The position numbers and the translations under genes were made by a program. Of a stretch of 64,000 nt of DNA, positions 20,842 to 32,525 are shown piece after piece; the stretch's first letter is position 1; every line of letters starts with the position of its first letter. Below the pieces are notes generated by a model that ran no database searches, was not told where the DNA came from, and worked only from the letters and a program-made list of their open reading frames with translations. The stretch covers positions 1-64,000 of the forward strand of contig DF239788.1 of NCBI GenBank assembly GCA_000507305.1, in the 5' to 3' direction. The stretch is from Breviolum minutum Mf 1.05b.01. Its lineage: Eukaryota; Sar; Dinophyceae; Suessiales; Symbiodiniaceae.

Positions 20842-21793
20842 ATGGCAGACTCTGGTGGAGCTGGGCGTGGCACTGCTGCAGCATCTGCTTGCTCCTTAGA
20901 ATTCGAAATACCAGCATCGGCAGCTCTTTTCAGCCAGCCATTTGCAATTTGCTACTCAAAGACTAGCAGATGTTGACGATTTGGTGCATTTGTATTCAAT
21001 CATCTAGGTAGAATCGACTGCGTTCCTGGAAAAGTGTTGATAGTAGCAGTGTTGCGAGTTGAGACACGAGAATTTGTTGGATCATCGTTGATGCTTCATT
21101 GAATTCTTGAAGAAAGCATCGCATCGCAGGTTGGTGGCTCCAGAACGGCGCTGGCACGCCGCACAACTGCTAGGCACGATGCGACGCGACGATTGCCCGA
21201 GACTTGCAAGAAACAGCTGGATTTTCGCAGTGCTGGCAGGACAGGGGCCGGAGCTGGTGCCAACAGTGGCAAAAAGGCGGATTCCTATGTCTGAATGTCT
21301 CAAAGTGTGTTCTAGCTATGCGTTCTCCACGTGTTTGGTACGTGGAGATAGGGACAGCTGACAGCTCTTGCTTTGTGTTGTTTACAGGCAGGTGGCGGCG
21401 GCGGAGGTGGCATCTTGAAATTCTACAGCGACGATACCCCAGGCTTGAAGGTATCAACCTTGGACACAAAGATTCAAAGGTCGCTGCAAGTGCAGAATTG
21501 ACGAATTGACGATTCCAAGTGTGGTCTTATGGCTGACGACAAGTGGCGGATCCCTCAGGTCGGACCCACCACAGTCCTAGTCCTGTCTCTGGTGTTCATG
21601 GCCATCGTGTGCTCCTTGCCAGCAAAGTCATAGCTTGTGGCATGCTGACAATGGGGTGACTGCACCAAAGCTTTTTGTCTTGCTGAACCTCTTTGCTAAA
21701 CCTTCAAGGCTCTTTGCATATCCTGGGCAAATTCCGCAGTGGCTAGTTGTAAGACGAACCGGCACTGCTCTTAGTGTGCTTAGTGCTGATTAG
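20842..21793 (+). CDS. SEC61B: Sec61 beta subunit of the ER translocon
   Basis: Sec61 beta is the small tail-anchored subunit of the Sec61 channel in the ER membrane. Proposed exons: 20842-20886 (ATG one base after TTTGTCAG; MADSGGAGRGTAAAS), 21130-21173 (VGGSRTALARRTTA), 21231-21258 (SAGRTGAGAG), 21388-21450, 21559-21606 and 21671-21793. The fourth exon gives a glycine run and ILKFYSDDTPGLK, the hallmark of the family. The fifth, VGPTTVLVLSLVFMAI, begins the single membrane span. The sixth completes it with LFVLLNLFAKPSRLF. Phases agree across all junctions. Introns 1-3 appear to use GC donors and introns 4-5 GT (GTATCA, GTGTGC). The last exon ends TAG 21791-21793 and gives a longer tail than usual, so its end may be mis-set. 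Identity is firm; the exact ends of exons 1-3 are less so. Confidence 0.88.
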
Positions 21794-22690
21794 TTGAAGG
21801 CAATTTCAATCATTCGCAAGCACTGAGGCATGCAATGAGGCCTGGGCATCTCGGCTAAGACGACCCCTTTGAGCAGAGAAAGGCATGATAGTACCCAGTG
21901 AAAGAAACCTTGATTTGTGTTGATTTGGTCAAAGTTCAAGCTCGACAGTTCTGATTCCAGCCAGAGCTTTGCTCAATCCACCGGGCACAAAGGATGCCAG
22001 GAGATGAAATCAATTTTGCTATGAGGCCCTCCGTTTCGCAGCTTGAGTGATCAAAAAGGGGCGCTCTTTCCTAGGATTTCAATACCCAAAGGTCTGAAGT
22101 CTTGACTGTGGGAAAGTGCTTTCTCACCGACCAACAGAATTGCCCCGCATGCAGGTTTGGCGTTTGCTTCCAGAAACTGGTCGGATGAAAATGGAATCTC
22201 TAACATGCTTCAGGCGCATCCTGATCGTTGTAATCAGGTCATAAGCGAATCAAAGCCTCTTCAAAAAACAGTTTTTCAAGGCCTGGCGACACGCGCCAGG
22301 ACCTCAGGACCTTAATTGTGTCTGTCTAATCAACATACCCCTGACTTGGGTGGGTCTGTTGGCTTGCTCCTATCCTGGAGGTGGTATTGATGTCGACGTT
22401 GAGAAGCCTTTGCCTCGTGTCATTGGACACTGAGATCCACGGTGAATGGCAGCATGTACATAGTGCCACTTAGTGTCCGCCAGCCCCTGCCCCCAAAAAA
22501 GGCTGCTAGGGACACCAGTGTTTTGGCAAGACATACTTGCATTGCAGTTTGTTCAAGCAGGGTTTGCAGCCCGTAAAAGTGATGCTACTAGCTGCTTCAA
22601 ATGAAGAGAAGCTGCTCAGGTGCTTCTTTTCCTACTATAATACACTTTGAACGTTTCTTCGTCAGCTTATTTTTTGAACATGCTTCCGGA
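21794..22690. other. Intergenic, no supported gene
   Basis: About 0.9 kb after SEC61B with no reading frame that combines protein-like sequence and splice sites. No repeat or RNA gene was recognised by eye. Confidence 0.5.
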
Positions 22691-24062
22691 GTTTGGCTGG
22701 GAAAACAGTCTAGACCCGTCGACGTGAAGCTCGACCCCTACCATGGCAGCGCTTTTTATTTCTGTGCTTTCTTTGTCTCAAGCTTAGATGCTTTAATGAG
22801 CACGACGGGTGTGCATATCCTAAAAGTCTGAAAGGCTTTTGTTTGCTATCAAGAAATAGTGCCAGTGGGCAAGCCTCTGGCCATTGTCATCGTCAGGATT
22901 CTTGTGCCTGCAGTGGCAGACCCCGACTTTGGGAAAGCAGCGCAGAATATGATTGATAAGATCCAAAGTGGCCGCGGGCCTAGGAAAACGTAGAATCATA
23001 GTCGAAAATGAAAGTGCTCAATGTTTTCATTGCACTCTTTTGCTTCAGCTTTGCCTGCTCTTGGATTGCTATGAAGCTGCATCATGTTCAGGTGACAAGT
23101 CATTGCCTGTCTTGAAAGAGCTCAGCCCGCAGGTGAAGGCCCAGCCGTGCAAACAAACCAGCAAAAGAGTCAGGAAGAAGAGCAAGGGGTGCTGCTTCTT
23201 GCTGTTAGATCTGCCTCGCTTTGCCAAGCAGCTGTTTGCACAGGCAAACTTGCTACGCCCACCAGTGAGCTTCTCATTTTTTCTATCATTGCGTTCTATA
23301 GAAGCAATATGCTTTTAGTTCAGAAAAGTACTGCAGATCAAAATAGAAGCGATTGTCTGAGCTGCGAGGAAAAAGTGAAAACAATGACTGCTCGCGATCC
23401 CATGAAAGCCCTACCTAAGGCTCGGCTGGTCTCCATCAAGTTGTGCATGCATGAATACTCCATTTTAAAAAGATATGCTGTATATTGTTGTATAGATATG
23501 CATAGATTATATTCAGACATATTCAGATATATTCGTTTATATGGATTTCGCGAATGGTGAGGCCAGGGGTCGGTCGTGAGTTCAACGTTGACATTGTGAT
23601 TTTGAGGCCAAAGAGATGCCCAAAGCATTTGCAGAGCTCTTGGATCCCTTTGAGCGCGATGACAGACAGCCCACTTTTCATGCACTGAGTCAAAAACCTT
23701 TAGAAATCGAACTAGGATGCCTCAACTGAGTAGCACGGGCACACTGACCCAGAGGGAAGGCACTTTCTGTACTGAGGATGATTTTCCAAAGATTGACTTC
23801 GAGAAGCCACTGAACAAGTCAATCCTTTCAAAAGACTTGGAGAAGATCGTTGACAAGGACTGTCTTCTGTTAAGTGTCTTCAGCCAACTCACATTTGCAG
23901 ACAAAATGCAGCAAGTCCAGACGTGACCACAAATGTCACAAGGATCGGGCACGTGAGAACAAGAGGCTCAAGTCAGCTCTTGCGAGGTTGTCCCAAATCT
24001 ACGAGGCAGGCACAAAGGGAAACAGCACGAAGGAGAGCGAAGTCAATTGGAAGTGGACATGA
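22691..24062 (+). CDS. Unrecognised multi-exon gene
   Basis: Exon-like + strand segments: about 22691-22770 (WLGKQSRPVDVKLDPYHGSA); about 22870-22975 (ILVPAVADPDFGKAAQNMID); about 23101-23263 (QSQEEEQGVLLLAVRSASLC) before a GTGAGC donor; about 23335-23440 (SCEEKVKTMTARDPMKALPK); about 23605-23715 (MPKAFAELLDPFERDDRQPT, then LSQKPLEIEL); about 23752-23865 (REGTFCTEDDFPKIDFEKPL); 23899-24062 after TTGCAG, basic and coiled-coil-like (RRDHKCHKDRARENKRLKSA), ending TGA. The protein looks soluble and charged, with a basic C-terminus. I do not recognise it. Exact joins are uncertain, especially around 23714-23752, where two frames overlap. Confidence 0.45.
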
Positions 24063-25398
24063 ACATAATAAATGAACCCACACCCGACGCAGAAACGTGT
24101 TGGGCCGGATGGCTTCGCTCTGGTCGGAAAGCCGCTGCAACGGCTAAATGAGAAGGAGGAGTGGTCTTGTCTCTTGGAGACTCACTTGTTGTTGACGGAT
24201 GCCAGTCAAAATGACTGAACAATGAATACTGTTGAGATTCTTTTGAGATGAGGGTGCATAGTGAAATGCGTCTTTCCATCAGGACGTGCCGCTCCTTTGG
24301 AATCCGAGCAGCATTTCACTGACAGGACTTTGCGCAAGGAGCCCAACCTCCCCATGTACAAAATGACATGTTGAAGCACCAGATACCAGGTTACAAGATA
24401 ATATTTGACATTGCTGTTTGTGTCCTTAGCCACTGTTCCCAAGGCCTTTGTCGGACTTTCTCTTCTAGGCTTTGGTCTGATCGTTCTCCGTTGGACGCGA
24501 CAAGGCTTGGATGACACTCATTAAGACCGCAATGTTGTACGTTCTGAAAACCACTTGTACAATGTGTCGTCATGACGTCATGCATTGTGCTCTGTGCTTG
24601 GGGCAAGCAAAACATGAAATGGCACGAAGATGCGAGCACCGCTTTGGCCGCAGGTTCAGATCGTTTATCTGTGGTCTCAGACTCTGAGGCTGGTAATGGC
24701 TGGTACTATTCACTAGACTTGCTTTTGAGCGAATTGGAATTCAAAACACTTCGATTCTAAGAAGCAATTTGAACGAAAAAAACAAAAAATGTCAACGAAA
24801 ATCTCTCCGAAAATCGGAGATTGAATCCCATCGTGGCCCCCTGCACCTTCAGGAGCTGGAGGATCCACTGGAGACTGCACCATAGGGGTAACTCACCCTC
24901 ACCGGGTAGAACAGACCGCTCCAATGTCTTAGACACAGCGCAATTGTAGCATTGGAGCTGCACCGTGTGAGTCAGATCAGTGTAGCTTGAGTGTGAGTGT
25001 TGTGTTTCTTCACCAAAGAGTGAGAGCACCACATTTCACAGAGCCATATTCACTTGAGCGCCTCAAGCTTGCAGCATGGGCAAAGCAGTAAATAACAATT
25101 TGGTCTCCTTCGAAGCGTATCAGTTTCTTTTTTGATTCTTGTTTGATGGACGCTCAGGCTTGTCTTGACTGGACAACGGAGCGATGCTGCAAAATATTGC
25201 AGTGTAGCGGCTCCGCCAACACTTGACGGCTTGTTGCTTTTCGGAGAGCCAGTTGTGATCAGGCAGATGTTGTTGCAATTTTCTAGGTTCCATCATGCTC
25301 AGATCGTTGCATGTGACTTGAGAGTTTCCCGAGACATTTTGCTGATCTCAGCTACATGCGTAGTAGTCAACCACAACACAGCGCACCTCTTTGCAGCA
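24063..25398. other. Intergenic, no firm gene
   Basis: A + strand frame at 25165-25350 (PPTLDGLLLFGEPVVIRQML) is protein-like and could be an exon, but it lacks a clear donor. A minus-strand frame at 24757-25032 is open for 91 codons without other support. Nothing else is called here. Confidence 0.4.
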
Positions 25399-26947
25399 AT
25401 GGATTTGGAGAAGCAGGCTGAAGAGATGGCTGAGAAGGCAGGTCAAAGGTTCCATTCGGTCCGAAGCACATGTAAATGAAAGTGCCCAGACTGTCAGCTC
25501 TCCAAACATATCAGAAAGGAGGCATAAATAAAATAAAGTTTCAAGGTCATTTTTATGCCGGAAAGTTCAAATCGGTCATCCAAGTATCTTGAAATTTGTA
25601 TCTAGATCAGGCTCTTGCTTCTTTGCCTCCAGCTGCACGAGCAGCCAAGCTCGAGACAGATGCTTGGCAAAGTTCTGATGAGCAAGTCAGCAAGCGGTGG
25701 CTTTTACCTCTACACTTCCACGGAAAAGGGAGGTTACTGCATGTGAGTTTATATGTTAGTAATGGCGCTCAGATTCAAAATATTCATAGTGATGGAAAGG
25801 ATTGCCAAAATGACTTAAACGCTGACCCTCTCCGGTGAGGTGAAAGCTGGGATTCTGAAGCGCTTGCAGGCTACGCAAGCAACAAATGCCACAGCTCCTC
25901 CACCACCACCAGCTGCAGCACCTCCACCACCACCAGAGCCCGATCCTGCGCAAGCTGATGATTCGGATGCGAATTCCTTGCCTTTGGTGCCGGGTGTTGA
26001 GCTTTTCGGAGATATGCCATGGTTCGCAGATCTGAAATTGCGAGGCCGTCTTCTTCAGGAGGTTCGACAGGCTCATGCAGCAGAGAAAATTCTGGTTGGT
26101 GCCCCTGCCGAAGAGATTCAACGCATTCTTTCACGCAAGGGCGGACAGCTGTTAGCAGCTGGAGCAGTCTTGCGCTTGGGAGGGGTTCATCACGGTGGTT
26201 ATGGAGAGTCTGACATCAACTATGCTTACCGTCAGCTATCGAGAGCTCTGCATCCTGATAAGAACCCCGGCATTCCAGAGGTGGGGGTGTTGACCTGTGC
26301 CATTTGAAATTTTTGGTTTGGCTTTGCACAGCCGCTGGTTCTCTGTTGGAGCCTTGCAGCTTTGCAGAGTTAACTTCTTTTGCAGGCGCATGATTCCTTC
26401 AAACGCCTTGGCGAAGCAGCTGAGGCGGGGAAATGATGGGAACACTAAAAGCCAATAAGGTCACGTTGCATCATGGTTTAGAATTTAGAACCATCAATGA
26501 TAGTTCTCTGGTGCATCTGCAAGCAGTTCCGCAGTGAGGAGCTAAAACAAGTCCTTGCCGAATCTCGCATAGCTCTCAACAGCTTCTGCCAAGTCACGTT
26601 GGGAGCGCCTGCAGCGTCTGAGAGTCTTGAGCGACCGTTGCTTGGCCATAAAACTGCCCTCGATTCGTCTCGATTCGAAAAGGTTTGTTGCAATGAAGGA
26701 ATGATATGAGCATCTCGCACATCTCGCACATCTCGCATCCTCCTCATGTTTTTCTGGGGTCTTGGACTGTTTGCATTGGAAAATGGATGAGAACGTCTCC
26801 AATCCCAAGCTTTGCAAGGGGCTGCATGAGCGTTCTTGAAGCGCCTGAAATTGTTATCTAAAGTGCTCGAATTGCAAATTTGAGGCAGGGTGAGCTTATG
26901 GCAGAGGCAAGCAGACTATTGGCGGCTGTTTTGTCAGTCTCAGGCGG
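25399..26947 (+). CDS. J-domain (DnaJ-like) protein, N-terminal exons
   Basis: J domains stimulate Hsp70 ATPase through the HPD motif. Exon 1 is 25399-25441: the ATG lies two bases after TTTGCAG, MDLEKQAEEMAEKA, GT donor. Exon 2 is 25606-25685 (QALASLPPAARAAKLETDAW), joining in phase. Exon 3 is 25840-26280 and holds a proline-rich run (two blocks of five Pro), a helical region, and the J core INYAYRQLSRALHPDKNPG with HPD at 26251-26259. Exon 4 is 26386-about 26424 (AHDSFKRLGEAAE). Exon 5 is about 26531-26681 (EELKQVLAESRIALNSFC). A further piece at about 26889-26947 reads GELMAEASRLLAAVLSVS. The J domain is internal rather than N-terminal, and its helix III-IV region is split by introns. Downstream exons from 28.8 kb probably belong to the same gene. 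Confidence 0.75.
26711..26738. repeat. 9-bp tandem repeat, three copies
   Basis: CATCTCGCA is repeated three times just downstream of a J-domain gene exon, within a presumed intron. Confidence 0.9.
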
Positions 26948-28270
26948 GATTATATAGATCAATAATGAAAAAACTAGTGGCCGAACTTTCACTTCTTCGC
27001 TGAGATTGCCAAAAGCAACCTGTAAAGTATGTGAAACTCCTGACTGTTTCTGGAATGTTCATAGCGACTCTAGGCAATTTTTTTCCATTATTTTCCCACT
27101 ATTGAAAATGCAGGATGGCTATCACGTGATTTCAATCCCTGTCAAAAGTCTCGCTTGTCTCGCTTTGGCGCAAGAGTTGCACGGCTGTGCTGCCGTCAAT
27201 GTTGTTACTGTATATGTCCAGGCGAAGGCACGATCTCAGAAACTGCGCTGTGGCGTGCTCCACGTGTTTTTGTGCTCCAGACCGCTTTTTGGAAATGCCA
27301 ACCACAGGAGCTGAAATGTTCAAAATCACATGGATCACATGTTTGATATTCTTTGTATGTGAGCCACTTAGCTATTATTTGAATTTGCCGCTAGGACCTT
27401 CTGACCAAGTGGTGCTCCGCTTCAATGCTTTCAAGTTCACATGTATTGTGTGAAGTTTTTTTTTGAACCTTTGCAATACCTCAGTTATACTTCAAGTTAT
27501 ACTCAATGAACTCTTCAAATCCCAGCTGTTCACAGCTGTTTTTGAAGGTACCAAGAGCCGCAACTGCTGGAGTTTTTTGGTTCGAACGGACTGCGCATTG
27601 CGTATGACTGTGCGAAGAAGCGCTTCAGAGCCCAATTTCTCTGTCTCCTAAGTCGTACGGCAGAGGCCGAAGCACGACGAAATGATAGCTGCGTGCGAGG
27701 GAGCTGGCAGAAGGCCCGTGGGGATTTGAGGGGAAAAAATGGCTGTTGAGAGTGGCACCTTTTATGGGAGATTTGACAAACGGTTAAGTTATTATAATTA
27801 TTATTATTAGTTTTTATCTATCTATATGTGATTATATGTGTGTACTTTGGGAGGGAGTTGTTGCTCCCCCATAGACGAAGTGACCGCCAGCCAAAGCCCT
27901 TGCAGTCACTGTTCGTCAATTCATGGTTTTTGTCACCTGGCACAAAGGTGGACCAATACTCAATAGCTTTGTTACTCTGAATTCGATGGTCCCTTTTGTG
28001 TGGGTTTTAGGGGGCATATGTAGGGCAGGCCCTTGTGTGAGACCGCATGGATTAGTATGGCAGTTCAGGTGGAGTGTCCTCATACGAGACATATTATACC
28101 GTCTTTTTTTTCCTTTACCATTTTTTGAAGCGGGAATTCATTGCTCCACTATTGTTTGGACAGGTGTATTAAATCGATTAAAATTGGAAATGGGGAGGGT
28201 CAACCACAACCAGGAGCCCCTCATGCCTACATGGGGAAATCCATGCTATTTCTTGCTATTTTGTGTCTGC
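26948..28270. other. Probable long intron or intergenic stretch
   Basis: No exon stands out between about 26.95 and 28.27 kb. An AT-rich microsatellite-like patch lies at 27786-27845. A possible exon at about 28274-28365 (EQFPGSEPLEGLAGRLSRIR) follows TGCAAAG and may belong to the J-domain/RRM gene. Confidence 0.4.
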
Positions 28271-28837
28271 AAAGGTTTTGAGCAATTTCCCGGAAGTGAG
28301 CCTTTGGAAGGCCTTGCAGGACGACTGAGTCGAATTCGTAGTGTCGCTGGCTCCGTGAAGCGTTAAGATGCAGGAAATTGGTATGACATCAAATGACATA
28401 AACTCAATCAATTCCATCAGCCTTTAGCATTATTTTTCTGTATCTGTTCAAAATTTCAAAACACAAGGAGTGTATGGTAAGAAATAATCTTTCTGCTTTC
28501 TTGCCAGCCAAACACGCGATATGGCAAGGAACGCAGAGTCGAAAGCTAGGGACTAGCAGCTACTGCGGCATCCATCATCCATTGGACCTAATTCACCAAT
28601 TCTACGTTCTACATATAATTAATTAGATTTAAATTAAACAGTTTTCAATTATTTTCTGGTCTCGCGGTTCATGTTATCTGCTACTGGTATTAAGTGTTGG
28701 AAGCTTCCAGGACAAGATTCGATCTCGCGTGTGGGCTTCAGGTGTGGCTTGCGACACACCATCTTCCCTAATATTCCTCCTATTCTATGATTCCTAGCTG
28801 ATCCCAGTTCTTGTTCTTGGTCCTGGTGACCTTGTGT

Positions 28838-31800
28838 CCTCAAACCCATCAATTAAAGACTTCATAGAACCTCCTCATTTAGGCGCTTCAGCAGCTGGAA
28901 AGCGCAGGGCGAGCAAGTGGGATGACAAGTCCGCGGCTTCTTCTACGACCGACTGGGGCAAGAAGTGGAGGGCGGTGGTCAAAGCTGTCTTGCCCAAAGA
29001 TGGCAACGGTGGTGTGACTTGCTTTGACCCGGAGATGCAGAAGCTTTGTTTGGCAATGTGGAAAGATCTCACATCCTGGGCTGCTGAAGACTGTGGCCAA
29101 CATCTCATGCTCTTTCAAGCTGATGAGCAAGGACAGTTGAAACTTGAAACTGCCACTAACTTATTGCGCATGTTAGGTTAAATGGTAGGATTCCCTTTGC
29201 CTTTTCCCTTTTCCTGCTGCAAAACATTTGGGGTATGGTTTATGCGCAACAGTTTTTCATCAAATCTGCTCAATCAACATGTTTGTGCAAGTCTTTGTCA
29301 GGAGATTCCGATGAGACGCAGTGGGCCTACGTGCCCGTGACAGACTTGATACTTTTGGTCGGTGAAGGCCTGGCTGGCTGCGCCGCTGAGGGCTTTGCAG
29401 TGCAAGCGGATGAAGGTCATACGAGGTGCGGCCATCAGCATTGACAGTGAGACTGAAAGGAGTGCCACAGGACCAAAAAGTATATATATATATATATATA
29501 TACACATGGTACAACCAAAAAAAAGGCATTCACATTTGCTTCTGATGCAAGGCCCAGTTTTCAATCTTTACAAAGGATTCTAATACACCAAGCCCTTTCT
29601 CCTTTGCCAGGATCTCTTTTGTTGATGCCCTCAAGAACTGGCGCTCGAGCTTACGCAAGAGCCGCAGCAGTGGTCAAGAAACCTCAGACTCTGCGGTGAA
29701 ACTCTGGCAAGCTAGTGCAAAAAGGGAAGCTCAAAAGATTGAAAAGTCTGGAAAGGAGAGTACAATCGGTGAGAAAGAGGAGAAAGAGGAGAAGGAGGGA
29801 GAAGCGACAAAGAAAGCGAAGACCGAAAAGCCCGAAAAGGAGACAGAAGAGACCAAGCTGAATCGTTCCCCAACGAAGGTGCTTCTCTTAACAAATCTCG
29901 TTTCTCCAACACTGGAAGAAGATGAAATTCAGAGCACTGTGGAGAAGCTGGTGGACTTTGGCAAAGTGCACGAATGCAAGATTCTGAAGGTTCCCAATGT
30001 TCCAGAAGAAGATGCGGTGCGCATATTTCTGCTATTCGATTCAGTGCAAGTGTCATCAAAAGCCTATGCTTCTTTGAAAGGACAGGTTGCTTGTTCTCAA
30101 CTTCGCAAAATCTCTTTGCTTTCAGCTTTCCTTGTGAATGAGACTTTTAGTGCATCACCTTTGAACCAGATCGGCAGATTGGCACAGCCTTTGAACATCC
30201 CAGTACGACTCAGGTGATTGAGGGGCGAGCCTTGCGAGCACGTTTCTATGACGAGAGGCGCTTTCATGACGGAGACCTGCAGAAGCTCGGTGTCAATCAA
30301 AGCCTTTGAAAAAGCTAAGGAGTGCAGGAGCGCTTTTGAAAGAGGAGTGTCAATCCAATTCAATCCGGTAAGAGCGCACTTTTGAAGGTCTCAGGCATTG
30401 AGGATTTGCTTTTCCTCTCTTTAGCAGTCGTTAAGTTTAAGATGCTGCAAGGAAATCTGTGCCCAGCCGGGTGGTCCTGCTGAGTGGTCTAGTGACCTTG
30501 GAAGAGCTGGACGGAGGCTTAAAGGACAGGAAGGGGCCGAAGGGGCCGAAGGGGCCGAAGGGGCCGAAGGGGCCTGAGTTCTCTATATTCAACCATTCAG
30601 AAATCAAGACTTTGAAGATCGACCTCGAAAAGTCGAAGAGTCAAAATGCCCGTCAAAAGTCTTCAAAATGCTAAAGGGAAAACTCATTTTGAAACGTGCA
30701 ATTCGAAAGCCAAACGCAGGCAAAAAACTTCTTGATTTGCTCTGGCATATATGTTCGAAATTATCAAGAAATCCAAAGAAGCGAAGAGACATATCTGAAA
30801 AAACGGCTATGAGAAGATGAAAAGGCTGACAAGTGTTTCAAAGTTGGAAAGGGACAAGGCTTTTTGATCTTTGACTTTCTGAATTGTTCCGGAAATATTT
30901 TCAGATTGGGGGAGACCGGTGGATTTTGGTAAGGGAGGATCTAGAGGATCCAGGACAGAGAAAGGGATCGTCATATTTGAAGATATCTTCTACAGTGTTG
31001 CCTCGCAGTTGCTTTTCGTGCTTAGAGTTGTTCTTTTTCTTTGGCAGCACTTGCAGATTTTTCTTTAAGACCAAAGCGTTCAATTTCAGATGTGCATCAA
31101 TATGTTATATACATCATATCATCATATCCATGAATTGATTTGGGCTTGATGCTGATTCATCTCAGCTTGGACTACGCCACGACTCTTTATTTATTGTTTT
31201 CAACTTTGAATATATAAGTCTTTTGCAGGATGAAGTGATGAACTTGGCTGAGAAGTATGGGCGGCTGCAGAAGTGCGCTGTGCAAACACGCAAAGAGCTG
31301 CATGGAGATGAAGCTGTCCGAGTCTTTTTGGAGTTCGAGACTTCGCAGCACAGAACAAATCTCAGCCTTTTTGAATCCCCACAAGGTTCACTGGAACCCG
31401 CTACAACTTTCCATTCCAGCCTGAATATGAAATGACCAGGGTACTCAAACCCGACAAGTGACATATATACGAGCAAAATTGACTACCAGCTCATTGTTTC
31501 ATTCGATTTATAATTTTTGCTTTCTTCAAGCGTGCAGCGCTCGCAACCTGGTCATGTGCCGCCCTTTCATTTTAATCTTTTTTACTTGGAGGCCTTCTCA
31601 TTGTTTTAATTCACAAAAACATGTTGATATCAAATGCTTGTTTTCATCATGACAGGCTTCAAAGCTTCGATGACAATTGGGTAGACAACATGTCTAGTAG
31701 CCAAGCAAAGCCAATCTTTTTTGCATACTGACCATTTTGCAGCGAAAACATGTTTGGTATGTTTTGTTGAGGAAGCAGTGGATGACTCCGTGAAGGCGGT

Positions 31801-31873
31801 GAATCAACTCCATGGACAAGACTTTGGGCTCCGGCGCATTCGAGCGAGGTATTCCACGGAACTCGAAAGGTGA
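28838..31873 (+). CDS. Protein with two U2AF-homology-type RRMs
   Basis: 28838-29174 encodes a basic segment (KRRASKWDDKSAASS) and a helical domain (FDPEMQKLCLAMWKDLTSWA). 29302-about 29426 continues in phase with TQWAYVPVTDLILLVGEGLA. 29608-30085, also in phase, runs through ISFVDALKNWRSSLRKS and a Glu/Lys-rich linker into the first RRM (KVLLLTNLVSPTLEEDEI, AVRIFLLFDSVQVSSKAYAS). 30178-about 30290 completes it with IEGRALRARFYDERRFHDGD, the late-strand pattern of UHM domains. A second RRM is made of about 30448-30526 (VPSRVVLLSGLVTLEELDGG), 31230-about 31340 (DEVMNLAEKYGRLQKCAVQT, DEAVRVFLEFE) and about 31770-31873 (FGLRRIRARYSTELER, TGA). UHM proteins bind ULM peptides of splicing factors. 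Role in splicing is inferred. Confidence 0.7.
29480..29502. repeat. (TA)n microsatellite
   Basis: An uninterrupted TA run of about eleven units inside the intron between the 29.3-kb and 29.6-kb exons. It is followed by TACACATG, which also ends the TA run near 58,040. Confidence 0.95.
30531..30574. repeat. 9-bp GC-rich minisatellite at an exon edge
   Basis: AAGGGGCCG is repeated almost five times, directly after the exon that starts the second RRM (the exon ends at about 30526). Read in frame it would encode repeated Lys-Gly-Pro. Because the next exon continues the RRM in sense, the repeat is most likely at the very start of the intron and overlaps or abuts the donor. Confidence 0.9.
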
Positions 31874-32525
31874 AGTCAAAGTCAAAGTCAGGAAAAAGAA
31901 GTCGAAGTCATAGGAAAACCGAACTCGAAGCCGAGAGGAAAATCTGCAAAAAGGATCACTCCAAAGAGCTCCGGGAACCATCGCTGGTCTTGGCCGTCCA
32001 GAAACGATGCTGTGAGCCGCTCGTGTTCCGAAGTGTTCGTTCAGCAGTGACGGCTTCACCGAATCCTTCACCTATCCAATAGGCGAGGCTCCATGAGACC
32101 TGGGACGTCATGAAGGCTTGTGACGGCTTCATACGGCTTGTGCAGAAGGAAAAAATCTCAAGAATGTTGTTTGCCAAGTTGAGTCAATAGGTGCAGAGGT
32201 ACAGTGTTGGACTTCTCACAGGAATCACTTATGACTTATTACTGTCATGACTATGGTTTTCAAATTGCTTCGTTCAGACATTTGACAGAGATACTCTTAG
32301 CTCTCATGAAATCATTCAAGGGTGACTGGTGTGGATGCCTTTGCCTTCTCACCTCCCAGCATTCATTGTCAAAGAAATACACGTCTCATATTCTTGGGTT
32401 GCGAAAACCGCGGTGTTACGAGGTTGCAGACATTCAGAACTCCATGGGTCCATCGGTTTGAATCTAGATCAGCACTTCTCAGCAAGTCCAACAGCAGACA
32501 GCCTCCTTCCAGCATCCTTCCAGCC

